The notes under the pieces were generated by a model, which had not been told where the DNA came from, searched no databases, and saw only the letters and a list, made by a program, of their open reading frames with translations. From assembly GCA_024663395.1 (NCBI GenBank), contig JANFAH010000033.1, positions 496,001-560,000 of the forward strand: a stretch of DNA of 64,000 bases, written 5' to 3'. The position numbers were made by a program, and so were the translations under genes. The stretch is from Pisolithus tinctorius (taxonomy: Eukaryota; Basidiomycota; Agaricomycetes; Boletales; Pisolithaceae). This document shows positions 1-11,220 of the stretch, piece by piece (the stretch's first letter is position 1; each line of letters starts with the position of its first letter).

Positions 1-1020
1 ACATGCAGGGGAACTCCTGAATCCTGTATCAAGACCACATTGAGTGGCTGTAAGTCATGGACTAGCCACAACGATTTCCCATCCTTCTTCACCACACAAA
101 ACCATCTCAATCAATAAGACAAAGTCGATGGTTCATAAACTCCTGCCACAATCTTTTCCTTGATTATTTGCATGACATCCCCATAGATTGCCAGCAGAAT
201 GGGTATATTCCGATACACCCATGGCTTCTGTGGGACTGTTGGAATCTTGAGAGGTGGGAACATATCCTCTCTGAACATCCCCCTTTCACTCGTGTCCCAA
301 GTGAAAGCCTTCTTGTGGATTTGTACTAGCCACTTGACTAGTTTGAGTTCTTTGGGCCACAAAAATCCACCTGGGTCCCATTCAAACTTGTCTGCTTGCT
401 CCTGGTTAAGTTGTTCCCCAGGTGTGAACTCTGGGGGTTTAACTGGTATCTGGGGGAGGTTAGCTAAAGGGTCCCCCACTTCTCTCCTCTCGACTCTAAA
501 CTCTGCTGGTGTCTCTGTCACAACTGGCCGAACCTTCTTCACCACAGGTTTGTACTTCATCACTTGCTTTTTCCATTCTTCCTTGTCCTGTAGCTCGGTG
601 GTCAGACTCTCTACCAAATAAGATTCGAAATGTAAACCCAAGGACTCGACGTCCTCCTCTGTCATCACAAACATCATCTTGTAACCTTTTGGTTTTGCCC
701 CTGGGCACTCAATCTCTGTTTCTTCACTTCAACCTTCTTCCTCGATGCTTGTATCCATTCCTCCTTCTTCGCTTCCCTTACAAAAAGGTTCATCTCTTTG
801 ATACTGTCCTGTGTCTTTGTGATAAACATCTTGCAATTTGATTTCTATACCTGCAGGAAAAGTCAGTGCATTATTCATGCTCAATCTAAAAGAAACTCTA
901 TGGCTGGTCGCCTCTATGTTTAATGTCAATTCTTGTTTTCTGTTTTCTGTTATATCTTGAAACTGTGAGTTGAAGTCCAAGATGTATGTACTTGATTTTT
1001 TCTTATATACCACTATAGGC
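1..1020 (-). pseudogene. Hinge and start of reverse transcriptase of the left Ty3 relic
   Basis: The 188-residue stretch at 111-677 (minus) contains FTWDTSERGMFREDMFPP and then KIVAGVYEPS, the segment just before RT fingers in this Ty3 family. The frame then hits a TGA at 111-113 and continues in frame to base 1 with RT residues WFCVVKKDGKSLWLVHDLQP and LNVVLIQDSGVP. The stop sits where the family has an Arg codon, so CGA to TGA is the simplest cause. The 680-1020 stretch is the frayed end of the hinge with several stops. Confidence 0.75.
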
Positions 1021-1102
1021 TGAGCAAGCTATCCCAGCCTTACAGGGGTGGCTGATCCCATCAAAACATCTCCTCACTGGCTATTCAAGTCCTGGACGAA
1101 GT

Positions 1103-2065
1103 CTAAAAACCCTTGTCCTGCAGTTGACATTGCATCCTATGGGGTTTGCGCCCAATCCTCCGAATATACTCCTTCTGCAAGACCATGTCCCTAAACTGAG
1201 GGAACTGGGTGAGGGACCTTCTCAGTTGCAGTGAGATCTGGATCCTCTTTTCTGTCTCTGGATCTGTAAACTCAAGTGTCTGTTGTCTGTTCCTAAAGTC
1301 TTGTGTCCTAGCCTGAATCGCACATAGGAATGGCCTGCCCAGGAGGATATCAAAGGGAGCTGACTTGATGACTTGAATTGGCACTCACACTTCTGCTGGA
1401 CTGATCCTGAGCGAAGCATCTCGCACCAGGCCCAGCATCTTGTCCTTCGACTGGTTCACAGCTTCCATAATGATTCAGCTATCTCCCTCAATGGGGAGAT
1501 GCAGCACTTCAGTGATTTCCTGTTGCAAAGCCACTATTTGCAAACCACTGTTGAGAATCCCTTCAAGCATGACCTTCTCAGCCAGCTTGACCTCTACCAT
1601 TGTAAGTGGCATTGAATCCATCTGCGCATACCTCTCTTCTCCTATACTGCACTCAAACACCCTCACATCAATCAACTGCAGTGACCCTTCCAGCATACCC
1701 AACGCATCTGAGAAGGTTGCACTGGGCACTACTCACTTCATCATTGCTCTGTCCTTGAACTCTCTCCAAATGTCTGGACTTATAGTGAGTAGATCCCTTC
1801 CTGGAATTGTAACAGACTGGTCCAAGTACTGGTTCAAAACCCTCATCGCTGCTGTAGGGTCTTCGAACAGACTCATATACCTATATCCTCTCCTTCCCAC
1901 ATCTTGATCTTCTGTGACATGTGGCTGGGTCTTTGGCACAGAGGTAGGTCCTTGCAACCCACCAGTACTTCTGTCTGGTTGCTTTCCCTTGTCCTTCAAA
2001 CTTGCCTTGGGAGCATCCATTGAGCCAGACCAACTAGGTCCTGGCTGATCTGCTGTCATGGTCAC
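1103..2065 (-). pseudogene. Linker and retroviral-type aspartic protease region of the left Ty3 relic
   Basis: Three consecutive minus-strand pieces (1733-2065, 1475-1729, 1103-1384) cover the hinge after Gag and a pepsin-like retroviral protease. The C-terminal part carries the DILLGRPF motif that follows the flap in Ty3 proteases. The upstream piece has strands ending in LIDVRVFECSIGEERYA, but the catalytic DSG triplet is not preserved in a recognisable form. Separate frames and stops between the pieces mean no protease could be made. Confidence 0.65.
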
Positions 2066-3450
2066 TGTTCATCTCTCTTTCCCAGGTACCACTACCCCAT
2101 CAAACTTTGGGGTCTTTCACTGCTGCTTATTCTCTTCCCTTCGAGCTACTGTGAACACCTGTTCTGTTTCTGCCCATCACACTTCATACTCTGTCTCCAA
2201 GATGACTTCCCTGGCTGTATCCTCTCCTTCTGAAACATACTCTTCAATCCTAGCTCTCTCAATGTATTGGAAGGCATTGTGCGCTGCTATGAACATATTT
2301 GCATTTGTTGGAGGATCTTCTTCATGCTCAATACAAATGATGGGTGCTTGCTGCTCCTCTCTCCTCCTCCTGTCTCTTGCTATCCATTTGTCTATCAACT
2401 GGTACATTGGCTTGTCCGTTCAAGGAATGTGTGTGCCATCATTGAACTTTACCCTATTGTCTTCAACAATACACCTGCCAGCTGTGCAATATCTCTCCAA
2501 CATGCGACAAGTCCTTGTGCAGTGTCCTTGAAGGAAATAGAAAAAGCAAATTATCTCTTGAGGTGGTTCACATGCTCCTTCGACAATGTTTCTGGCCAGT
2601 ACAGGTGCTGCCCTTCACTGTGCCTGTGCCTCCACCTGAACCTGAGGCTGCCTCTGGACCAACTCATGTGCTATCCTCCCAGCTTCCTCTCCAGGTGATA
2701 ACTGAATGACACCCCTCCTCATAGCACGGCTTCTCATCATATGGTACCCATGCCTCAGCAACTCTTTTATTTCTTGTAAGACCTTATTCATAGGCCAGGG
2801 GTTGTCCAAATCATGCAAGCCTTTTCTAAACTTCAAGTTCTCGAGTGTATCTTTCTGAAGTTCTGGGTCTAAGCCCTCCCAGAAGTATCCATCATAGTCC
2901 TCCTGGGTGAGCTTGTAGTGTCTGTTAAGATAGCCCACTATGGTCTCATACTGCCGAAGATACTCTCTGAGGTCCTCTTCCATCGCTATAATCTTCCTGG
3001 ACTGTGCTTGAACACGATTGACCAGGTCTGCTTTAATGTATCTCTTCTCTCATTCTCCTGCACCTGGGTACACATTCACCAGCACTTCTACAAACTCATC
3101 CCATCTACCTGTCATCTCTTCCATGAGTTGTGTCCACAAGTTCACTATCACTGAAACCTTCATCACGTGCTATACCCTTCTGACAATGCTGAATAAGCAC
3201 CAAAATGCCGTGTACTGCATTTACATTAGACTGGTTGGTATGAGATATGAAGAACGTGTGAAATCTGGTTGAAGTAACCAATCCTGCCAATCACAGTATG
3301 CATTGGAAAGGCATTGTAATTCTCGACATTTCAAAATACTTTAGCCATGAGGGCTGCATATGGGTATCTAGGGGACATTCAGACAGAGTACCTTCTAATC
3401 TATGAACGGCATGACCAAATTCTTGAAGCCAACTTCAACTAATTCTGCAA
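2066..3450 (-). pseudogene. Gag-like region of the left Ty3 relic
   Basis: Translation of the minus strand gives a retrotransposon Gag domain broken by stops and frame changes. The best piece (2615-2983) starts MEEDLREYLRQYETIVGYLN and continues with a YFWEGLDPELQ motif, typical of the capsid-like Gag domain in this family. A weak zinc-knuckle remnant follows near 2500-2560, with one expected Cys replaced (CFFYFLQGHCTRTC). A charged segment at 2177-2407 precedes the protease part. Coding similarity seems to continue upstream to about 3450, but I cannot fix a start codon. Confidence 0.7.
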
Positions 3451-3963
3451 AATTCTGCCACATTCAAAAGCTGGTGTAGGGTCACTGAGGTCGCTAAAAT
3501 AGTTATCACCCTGCAGCAACCTATAGTTGCAATATAGGCAAACAGGAATCTGGTTTGGTTTTAGCAGGACCTTCATCTTTGCATGTCCGATACAAGGGCT
3601 GTGGATGCTTCCATAAATCCACATGTTAATCACAGATGAATGAAAGATAAGTACAATAAGAAACGGCCTTTCGCTATAGGCACATTTAACGGTTGTGGGC
3701 TGCATGTGCGAAGATTTATTTAGTGTAGGGTGAAGAACAGGCGGCATAAAGATAGCATGAGCTGTTGCTTCTAATTGTCATCTACTGGCTATCCGATCGT
3801 CAGGAAAAATTTCACCCTGGATGGTGCAGCGTCACAATATAACGTTGTGTCTGTAACATTAAACAAGCAAAATAAAATGGTGGTGATTGCACGACAAATT
3901 TTGCATTACTGTGCAACTTTTGCAGTCACCGGTACTTTTAATATATACAGTCTGTAACTTTTT
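3451..3963. other. No recognised gene; junction between Ty3 relic and HSP70 pseudogene
   Basis: A 102-codon open stretch on the minus strand (3439-3747) may be the extreme N-terminal end of the relic Gag, but nothing in it is diagnostic. A short open plus-strand frame at 3775-3957 does not match the HSP70 that follows. I see no LTR boundary, tRNA or promoter here. Confidence 0.4.
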
Positions 3964-5380
3964 TTGGGGATGACCCTTGACCATGCCGAGTCGTCAGTGA
4001 TCGCTGTGTACGATCTCAGCAGTGGTACTTTTGATATCTCCATTCTGGAGATGCATAAAGGAGTCTTCGAGGTCAAGTTTACCAATGGAGACACCCATGT
4101 TGGTGGCGAGGATTTCGACATCACCTTTGTTACTCACATCCTTAATTTTAAACGAATTCAAGAAACAGTCGAGCATTGACCTCAGTCAAGACTGCATGGC
4201 CAGTCACCGCATCCGCGAGGCTACCTTTCACCACCACAGACACAACCGATCCCAAGCATATTAACTTGAAGCTCAACCGCACTCAGTTTGAGACTCTCAC
4301 CAGCCCTCTCATCCAACATACCATTGTCAATCCCTGCAGGAAGGCATTGTCGGATGCCGGAGTCAAGCCTAGTGAGGTGAATGAGGTCATCCTCGTTGGT
4401 GGTATGACCCGTATGCTCAAGGTTGGCGAGACTGAAGTCGATCTTCGGTCGCGACCCAGGTAAAGGTGTCAATCCCGATGAAGCCGTTGCCATTGGTGCT
4501 GCTATCCAGGGTGGTGTTCTCGCCAGAAATGTCACTGACATTCTACTTCTCAACGTCACCCACCCTATTCACCCTCGGCATTGAGATGAATCTCGGTGAT
4601 ATCGTGACGAAACTCATCAACCGCAATACGACTATCCCAACGAAGGGTTGCAAGTTTTCTCCACCGCTGCTGACGGCCAGACTGCTATTGAGGTCAAGAT
4701 ATTCCAGGGTGAATGTGAACTCGTCGAGGACAACAAACTCCTTGGCAACTTCAATCTCATTGGCATTCCTCCAGTTCCGAAGGGCATCTCTCAGATTGAG
4801 AACACTCTCGACGTCGATGCTGGTATGTCCCTCATGTAGGTGTTCAGATAATTTCCTCACCTCTTGTAGATGATATTGTCTACGTCACTGCCCAGGGCAA
4901 GGCAACTAACAAGGACCAGTCTATGATGATCACGTCCTCGTCGGGTTTGAGCAACAAGGACATCAAGCGCATGATCTCTGACGCCGAGAAGTATGCCAAT
5001 ACCGATAAGGCACACCAGGGACTCATCGAGGAAGCAAACAAGGGTGAATCGATCTGTGTGGACACAGAGAAGGGTATGTATTTGTCGAATGGTGCTTCGC
5101 TCTCTTGCACTAATTCACATTTGTTATAGCAATGAACGAGTTCAAGGACCAACTCAATGCTGCCGAGAGGAAGGTGTCAAAACTCGCTGGCAAACTTCGT
5201 AAATTGGCCTCAAAAGGCCTCACCAGCAATGCTTCTGTCACTGCCAAGCAAATCAAGGAGAAGATCAGTGAGATTCAACAAGCTTTGCTAGGCCTTTTCC
5301 AGAAGGTGTACGAGAAGCATAGCACAGAGAATGCGTCTTCCAAGGAGTCAACGCAAGGCTCTGAGGAGAAGAAAGAGTAA
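3964..5380 (+). pseudogene. SSC1: Mitochondrial HSP70 (Ssc1-type) pseudogene, C-terminal two thirds
   Basis: The intact protein is the mitochondrial matrix DnaK-type chaperone that drives protein import and folding. Here translation begins inside the ATPase domain ([12 protein letters not shown]) and runs through [44 protein letters not shown], the substrate-binding domain ([19 protein letters not shown]) and the helical lid to a proper stop at 5380 (GSEEKKE). The tail lacks EEVD and resembles mitochondrial HSP70. At least five frame changes occur (about 4160, 4200-4260, 4440, 4560-4640). The phosphate-loop glycines are degraded (SSGTFD for GGGTFD). Two introns are still present: 4822-4869 and about 5075-5129. 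It is therefore a copy of genomic DNA, not a reverse-transcribed mRNA. Confidence 0.9.
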
Positions 5381-5739
5381 ATTGCCTTCTGACATGCGTC
5401 CCATGCTCTTCCATATACTTGGTTTTGGTTCGTTCGCCTTCCCTTCTTTTTGCCTTATGTCCACTACGACACTGCAACTGTAACGTATTAACACGTGTTT
5501 TGCCGATGCCCTCTGCATTTCTTAGGTCCCACACACATTTCTCTCACCCTGCGCATGTTTTTGTGTACTATGCGAATTCTCGGAGTCCATTCCATACAAT
5601 ATATGACATAGTGCACGAAAATTATTGAACCGTCTACATGAGAAAAACGGAAGAAGCCTAAAGATGAATTCATTGCATGTCGATTGATTACAATGCATCA
5701 TCGAACAGAAGTTCCTTGATAAGACGACTAAGAACAACC
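5381..5739. other. Spacer between convergent HSP70 and HSP60 pseudogenes
   Basis: About 360 bases with no open frame that resembles a protein family. It starts as an AT-rich 3'-UTR-like tail after the HSP70 stop and merges near 5690-5740 with the frayed 3' end of the first HSP60 piece on the other strand. Confidence 0.4.
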
Positions 5740-6335
5740 TTGGCATCGAGGGGGCATCGGCGAGCTGGATGATCCAGGAGTGTTGGAGGCGAGGGCAAGG
5801 GATGCCTTAAGGAGGGCCACACCACTGTCAAGGAGAATGCCTTCCTTGGCAGCTGCACGTGTAGCATTCAAAGCATAGTCATACTTATCCTTCTCTTAGC
5901 CAATCTCTATTTTCTGACTACCGCTGACCTTGATGTTGGCAACATCGCTGCTCAACTTGGCAAAACGCTCTTAGGGTTTGGTCTTGTCATATTCGCTCGT
6001 CGAGGGGTCTGCAAGAAGAGCGCGGATCTGTTCACAGCGCGCCTGAATGATATCCTTGGAAACCTCACCGTTAAGGAAAATGGTGCCCTCCTGGTGATGG
6101 AGATGGAGTCGGACGAACCAAGGAGGTCAGGGCTTGCCTTCTCAAGCTTGACATCGAGCTCGTCGGTGAAGACGGTGCCACCAGTGAGGATGGCAAGGCC
6201 GTCAAGGATGGATTTCCATTATCATCAAATCCGGGACCTTGGCAACTACGACCTGCAGTTGACCACAAAGTTTACTGAGAGCGTAAGCAGCAAGTGCTTC
6301 ACCATCGGCATCCTTGGATGCACAGGGTAATAGAA
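5740..6335 (-). pseudogene. HSP60: HSP60 pseudogene fragment, copy 1
   Basis: Reading across several frame changes on the minus strand gives chaperonin segments: [56 protein letters not shown], and ALNATRAAAKEGIL. This is the apical-to-intermediate part of mitochondrial HSP60/GroEL. The KTKL-type helix ends in a stop (TAA), another stop interrupts the following helix, and the GGG of the ATP site reads DSG. It covers nearly the same part of the protein as the neighbouring copy at 6386-7051, so the two are tandem duplicates of one fragment that then diverged. Confidence 0.85.
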
Positions 6336-6385
6336 ATGCATACGGTACCTAAGGAAAAAATACGGGGGCATCAGAGAAACACGCA

Positions 6386-7051
6386 TCAGTATGTTGCAGT
6401 TGCAGCATCATAAGGGACAACTTTGGCGTGGGGGCGCGTCGGAGAGCTGGATGATCCAGAAGTGTTGGTGGCGAGGGCAAGGGATGCCTTAAGGGATGCC
6501 GCACCGCTACCAGGAAGAATACCTTCCTCGACGGCTGCACGTTCAGCGTTCAAAGGGTAGTCGTACCTATCCTTCTTTTTGCCAACATCTACGTCGGTGC
6601 CATCACCGGCCTTGATGACAGCAGCACCTTCGCTCAACTTGGCAAAACGCTCTTGGAGTTTGGTCTTGTCATATTCACTCGTTGAGGGGTCTGCAAGAAG
6701 AGTGCAGATCTGTTCGCAGTGTGCTTGAATGGCATCCTTGGAACCCTCGCTGTTAAAGACGACGGTGTCCTCCTTGGTGATGGTGATGGAGCTGGACGAA
6801 TCGAGGAGGTCAGGGCTTGACTTCTCAAGCTTGACATCGAGCTCGTCGGTGAAGATCGTACCGCTGGTGAGGATGGTAAGGTCGCCAAGGATGAACTTGT
6901 GGTTATCACCGAATCTGGGAACCTTGACAGCTGCAACCTGGGGTTGATCACAGAGTTTGTTTAGGATGCAAGCAGTGAGTGCTTCACCATCGATATCCTT
7001 GGATGCGCACAGTACCTGAAAAAAAATGCGGGGGGCATCGGAGAAACACAC
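6386..7051 (-). pseudogene. HSP60: HSP60 pseudogene fragment, copy 2 (longest open frame)
   Basis: A single open frame of about 220 codons matches mitochondrial HSP60: [80 protein letters not shown]. It lacks the N-terminal equatorial domain and the C-terminal end, about 350 residues in total. The family GGG ATP-contact triplet (ILPGGG) reads ILPGSG. It begins right after a plausible acceptor CAG at about 7021 and keeps a frame only over this exon-like block, so I treat it as a fragment, not a gene. Confidence 0.88.
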
Positions 7052-7108
7052 ATCAATAGGTTACAATTGCAGTGTCATGGTGGGTACCTAATATCATTTA
7101 GGCCAAGT

Positions 7109-7480
7109 TTACCAAATGGCAGGCGAAGCAAATGCGAACGCCTTTGTCTTCGACGACAGGATGGGTACATGCTCCATCGAGGAGTATCCCAGCAAAGACA
7201 ATGTGGACACGATTTTGGCTGATAGGCCTTCAATGCCGGCGGGTATAGGTGGGGGTGTGGAGGGAGCCAGGGAGGTGGACGACACGGAGCAAGACAGGGA
7301 TGCTTCTGGGGTATCAGGAGGGGTAAAGTGCCACAAAGGTAGCGGGACATACACAGACCACGGGGGTGGATAAATGGCAGGCGGTGATGGGGTAAAGCTT
7401 GAGTTCTGTGGCATGAACAGGTTGACGAATGGAGGAGTCAGCGTTTTTGTCGACGGCAGGATATAAGGGCCAATCCCTGT
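7109..7480 (-). pseudogene. Exon fragment of an unidentified gene, left inverted copy
   Basis: The minus-strand frame is Pro/Ser-rich and ends SSKTKAFAFASPAIW followed at once by a GTAA donor-like sequence. A second diverged copy lies in the opposite direction at about 10690-11060 and ends SSKTKMFAFTSPAIW, again followed by GTAA. Agreement extends upstream through VSTLSLLGYSSMEH against VSASSSPGYSLIEH, so both come from the same exon. I do not recognise the family. Confidence 0.6.
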
Positions 7481-7689
7481 GAAAACCCTCTATATGATAG
7501 CTCCAAGCCCACTCAGCGTGCTGCTACTGCTCCCTCTCCATCTGATTTATCTCTCAGTTAAAACATACCCTGTGCGGCAATACTCCAGCCTTCATCCCTC
7601 AAATAGCAGCCATTATCCTGCTCCTTCCACGAACCATCCCTTCCTCACTAATCACAGTGGTGTTTGCGGATCTCCTTATGATTGTAGCC

Positions 7690-8540
7690 TTCATTGCGAA
7701 CTTGATCCAATCAAGGGGGATAAACCAGATGATGTTCTACGATGGCGAATAAACTCAAGTGCGCGCCAAATATTCGATGTGGAAACCCACTCAGACCCAA
7801 GCAATGCCAATCTGGCCATCAGAAGCCAATAAGTGGATGTTCGTAAAACCCCAATCGGCACGAGCAGCGATGATCCATGAAATAAGTTGTATGACGTGGA
7901 ATGCACCCATAAGACCGTAGGACGGATGTTCCACGAAGAGTTCATGCGAATGCATGACGGTGACGAAGCTCAATACTTACGAGATTATGGCAACTTGGAG
8001 GTACGTGATCTTGTGTGACTGAGGGCCACTGCTGCTTGTGGGCCACATAATGCCAAAGTTATCGTGGAAGAATGACATCTTCAAAACAATGGCAATGAGG
8101 GCAATGCTAGACACAATGAGTATGCGATCTCATAGAACCAAGGGAAACACCCACGTAGAAGGAGTCAAGTAAAGACCATGTACAATCCCATACATATTCC
8201 GAGTCCCACAAATCTGGCATCATGACGGTACCATTGTTGAGCAGGGGCGATGATCAGCACCATGAGAGGAGGGAAGTTGTAGTGGAATGCGAATACAAGA
8301 AAGGTGGAGCAGATGACAATACGGATAGTAACGGCACAAGCGTAGATGGAGCAGCTACGCATACATTCGAGGATGATATGGGAGCCACGGATGGTATGGA
8401 TGATAGTGGCGAGACCAGGTTCCATCAGGACGATATCAGTGGCACCTCAAGCAGCGTCAGTAGCACCCTCAACAGCAATGCCAACGTTTTTCATGGGAAA
8501 CGGCAGGGGCATCGTTGGCACCATCACCAGTCATAGGATC
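7690..8540 (-). pseudogene. PMA1: Plasma-membrane H+-ATPase (PMA1) pseudogene, C-terminal membrane part
   Basis: The intact protein is the P-type proton pump that energises the fungal plasma membrane. On the minus strand the fragment starts at the hinge motif TGDGANDAPAVS (about 8535), then in other frames reads EPGLATIIHTIRGS, SIYACAVTIRIVI, NFPPLMVLIIAPA (transmembrane helices 5-6 region), and finally PSYGLMGAFHVIQLISWIIA with NWGFTNIH-like ADWGFTNIH (helices 9-10). Three or more frame changes and missing loop segments make it non-functional. Upstream sequence does not continue the ATPase, so it is a truncated piece. Confidence 0.85.
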
Positions 8541-8547
8541 TTCAGAC

Positions 8548-9181
8548 TCACTCGGCGCTAATAGATTTACATTCTGCACTGATAGTACCCATCGGCACGT
8601 GGCCTTCCACGTTCCCATCTTTTCGAGGTCGATGTAGTGGTGAATCATAGCAGCGGTGGGGTGGCGAGTCTTCCCTTCTCGTCATGTGACTATCACCGTA
8701 CCGGCAAGGTGGAGAAGGAGATCTACAGGACGAAGGAGATTGACAAGGGGAAGATGGTGAGCACGAGTTCTCGCAATATTTGTCTCGCTCGTAGACACGA
8801 TCATGTTCCCGTCTACATTCTCTGTCACTCCCATGAACAGGTGGCCTTGTAGTTGTATGGGCTGGGCCAACTATGGGGTGAGCATCAGGCATGCCATCGG
8901 GAACCACAGATGAGGATGAGTCAGTAGAATTGAACGTGGTGTCCGATTCCGAGTCGAAATCAGAGTCATCTGATGAATCAGAATCAGGAGATGAGGGTTC
9001 TTGCTCGAGCAGTGTGCAGCGTTTGTTCCACGACTAGACACAAGGCATTCTGCAACGTCTCAACGTTCTCGAAACTCCAGACATCGCAGTTATGACGATG
9101 GTTTTTGCAGCAATTAAGACCAGTACTCACCTCTTCTCCTTCCTCGAACTGAATCTTCAAGATTGTGGACAGCTTCTTCAT
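8548..9181 (-). pseudogene. Arg/Ser-rich coding fragment of unknown identity
   Basis: Minus-strand frames read an apparent short exon (MKKLSTILKIQFEEGEE, followed by a GTGAGT donor at about 9131). Next come FENVETLQNALCLVVEQTL, an acidic serine tract (SDSSDDSDFDSESDTTF) and a basic Arg/Ser tract (RREHDRVYERDKY, then SPSPPCRYGD). The mix of acidic-Ser and Arg-Ser tracts resembles splicing-related proteins, which fits the CWC22 piece next door, but I cannot assign it. It ends abruptly against the PMA1 piece. Confidence 0.45.
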
Positions 9182-9459
9182 AGTTGAGAGCGCTCATGGT
9201 AGTGAGATATACCTTGTTCTTCTTCGGCTGCTCAAGGGTTAAAATCATGTCATTGCAACTGCAAGAGCCACATACTCTCTTCATGAATGGTGCTGGTCAT
9301 GGATGTCAAACTGGAAGTACGGTGCCTGCGAATGGACAAGGATTTGTCATCTTTGTCAGCACGCTTACTATGGAGTGGCAACAGTTATGTGAATGCACTT
9401 GGAGTGCTCTTCGCCACTTTCGCCTGTACTACAGCGACGTGGATATGGTTGCAACCCGA

Positions 9460-10480
9460 TCTAATGTTCCCCCTAGCTGCTCAACTCCATGCCATGCAGG
9501 CTGCTGCCGCAATGGACACGTCAAGTCAAGAGTACCAATCTCGGTTGTTCCCGGGTGCACTGAGCAAATCAATCATCGGTATTGTTAGCTGAGTCAACAC
9601 TGCCAACACTACACAAGTAGGTTGTTACCAAGTTATTATCGGAAAGGCTCATACGAGGACATGGCCTGTTCGTGCGCTGCGTCATGAAAGGACAGATATC
9701 CAGCTTACCCTTCACACCCATTTTCGTCGCCCTGGTGGCCATTATCAACACAAAACTTCCTCAGGTAGGAGAACCTGTCTGTAAGCATACGCTTACCACT
9801 AACATGCCACTCACGCTATCGACGTTGCTCTTGCTAACATGTCACACTATCACACCTCCTATCGCGCTTTCGTCCAGCCATGCAGATGTGTTGCGTTGTT
9901 TGGACTCTGGGGGTATATGTACTGGTGTTGTCAGTGTTCATGGGGTCATCTCTTCTTTCCCCCCTTTCTCTCTCTCTGTCGATCATCTGTATTGCGTATA
10001 CGCTTGATCGTTAATCCCACATGCCTGTCCACATTCTGTCGTTGCGGTTGTGATCGTTGAGTGTACTCACCCCTCCTTGGTGAGTTCCACTGTCTTGACC
10101 TAGATGATAAGCCAGTCGCGGAGTACATTTAAGTGTAATGACAAGGTAAATCGCAATTCTCTTTCTGTTTGATTCGAGTTGTTGATGTCATGCCGGACAG
10201 ACCGTTTGTCATTCTTCGACAACTTTCATTGTTCATCCTGTCAATCAAGGTGTCACACACGAGATTATTGCGCTCGGAACCCTCACTTCCCTCCTCAAAT
10301 ACCGGATGGATGATTTGATTGAGACTGCGGTTGGGTTCAAGCATGAAGTGGGCGCATTTCTGATGGAAAACTCTCCGAAAGCAAACGTGCTCGTTTTGAC
10401 TATTTCCATGATGTCCAATTCTGCTTCGTCGGACGACTCAGATTCGGATTTAACCTCAGACTCAGATGATTCAAGCTCAG
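9460..10480 (+). pseudogene. CWC22: CWC22 (pre-mRNA splicing factor, MIF4G domain) pseudogene fragments
   Basis: CWC22 is a spliceosome component that recruits the exon-junction helicase. Recognisable blocks in order are: AQLHAMQAAAAMDTSSQEYQ (about 9480-9540, the segment before the MIF4G domain); then LLSERLIRGHGLFVRCVMKG and LPFTPIFVALVAIINTKLPQ (about 9625-9765, first MIF4G helices); then HSSTTFIVHPVNQGVTHEII and ETAVGFKHEVGAFLMENSPK (10210-10390). After this the frame runs into an acidic Ser/Asp tract. Blocks lie in different frames with stops between, and the helices between 9770 and 10210 are lost or unrecognisable. Confidence 0.82.
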
Positions 10481-10689
10481 CACGAGCCCCACCCATGGCC
10501 AGGTGGCATTGTAGTTGTGCAATCGGGGCCCTGACTACGGCCATTACCGTAGTCCTTCTGCAAGTAATGAACATTGGGAATCAAAGGATGAGTCAGAAGC
10601 ACCAGACGCCATGTCCGAGTTGACATCTTGCCCTCATCGATCACCTTTTCCACCTCATTAGTACCCTGATGATTCGCCCCAATGTCAAC

Positions 10690-11060
10690 GACCATGATTC
10701 TCACTTACATCCTACCGTTAACAAAAAAGTCGACTCTCCCTCTGTCCATGAACCCTTTCACCCTGCAGAATACAGGCTTTGCCCTGTTGCTCCCTCGCTC
10801 GCACTGCCATCTATCCCCCCCGCGGTCCGTGTACATTCTGCCGCCTTCGTATTCCACCCCTCGAGGTGTCCCAGTCTTACTCTTCGTCATCCACCTTTCC
10901 AGCTTCCTCCACGTGCCCACCCGTGCCTGTCGGCGTCGAAGACTTTTCCACAAAAGTCGTCTCTGCTTCTTCTTCGCCAGGGTACTCCTTGATAGAGCAC
11001 ATACACACCCTGTCGTCAAAGACGAAGATGTTTGCATTCACGTCACCTGCCATTTGGTAA
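10690..11060 (+). pseudogene. Exon fragment of an unidentified gene, right inverted copy
   Basis: Plus-strand counterpart of the fragment at 7109-7480. The two share the start (LPLTKKSTLPLSMNPF against LPSTKTLTPPFVNLF), a Pro-rich middle beginning AIYPP, and the end SPAIW plus GTAA donor. The two copies face outward from the PMA1 and CWC22 pieces, forming an inverted pair about 3.2 kb apart. Function unknown. Confidence 0.6.
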
Positions 11061-11220
11061 CTAATTGTTGGCTCTGCACGTTACTACTAGATCTGTTTCC
11101 ATCTGTCTTGATGATGGCCACAAATGCATTATATACAGTATTGTTCCCTCTCCGGTCATCCAGGGCACGTTATTTAATGGACACGGTATGGAAACGATTA
11201 ACTCTGCCACAGCAAGACCA

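Larger units (their letters stand above)
1..3450 (-). mobile_element. Decayed Ty3/gypsy retrotransposon relic, 5' part, runs off the left edge
   Basis: Read on the minus strand from about 3450 down to 1, conceptual pieces follow the gag, protease, reverse transcriptase order of a Ty3-type polyprotein common in mushroom genomes. No LTR can be identified upstream of gag, and the rest of pol lies beyond base 1. Many in-frame stops and frame changes show that it is dead. It is a different lineage from elements A, B and E in this window: the protein pieces do not resemble theirs. Confidence 0.8.

Noticed and set aside
199..841. Plus-strand open frames over the left Ty3 relic
   Set aside because: They lie opposite the gag-pol frame and have no family signature. 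They are antisense shadows.
3964..5380. HSP70 as a working gene or a processed retrocopy
   Set aside because: Several frame changes exclude a working gene, and retained introns exclude an mRNA-derived copy.
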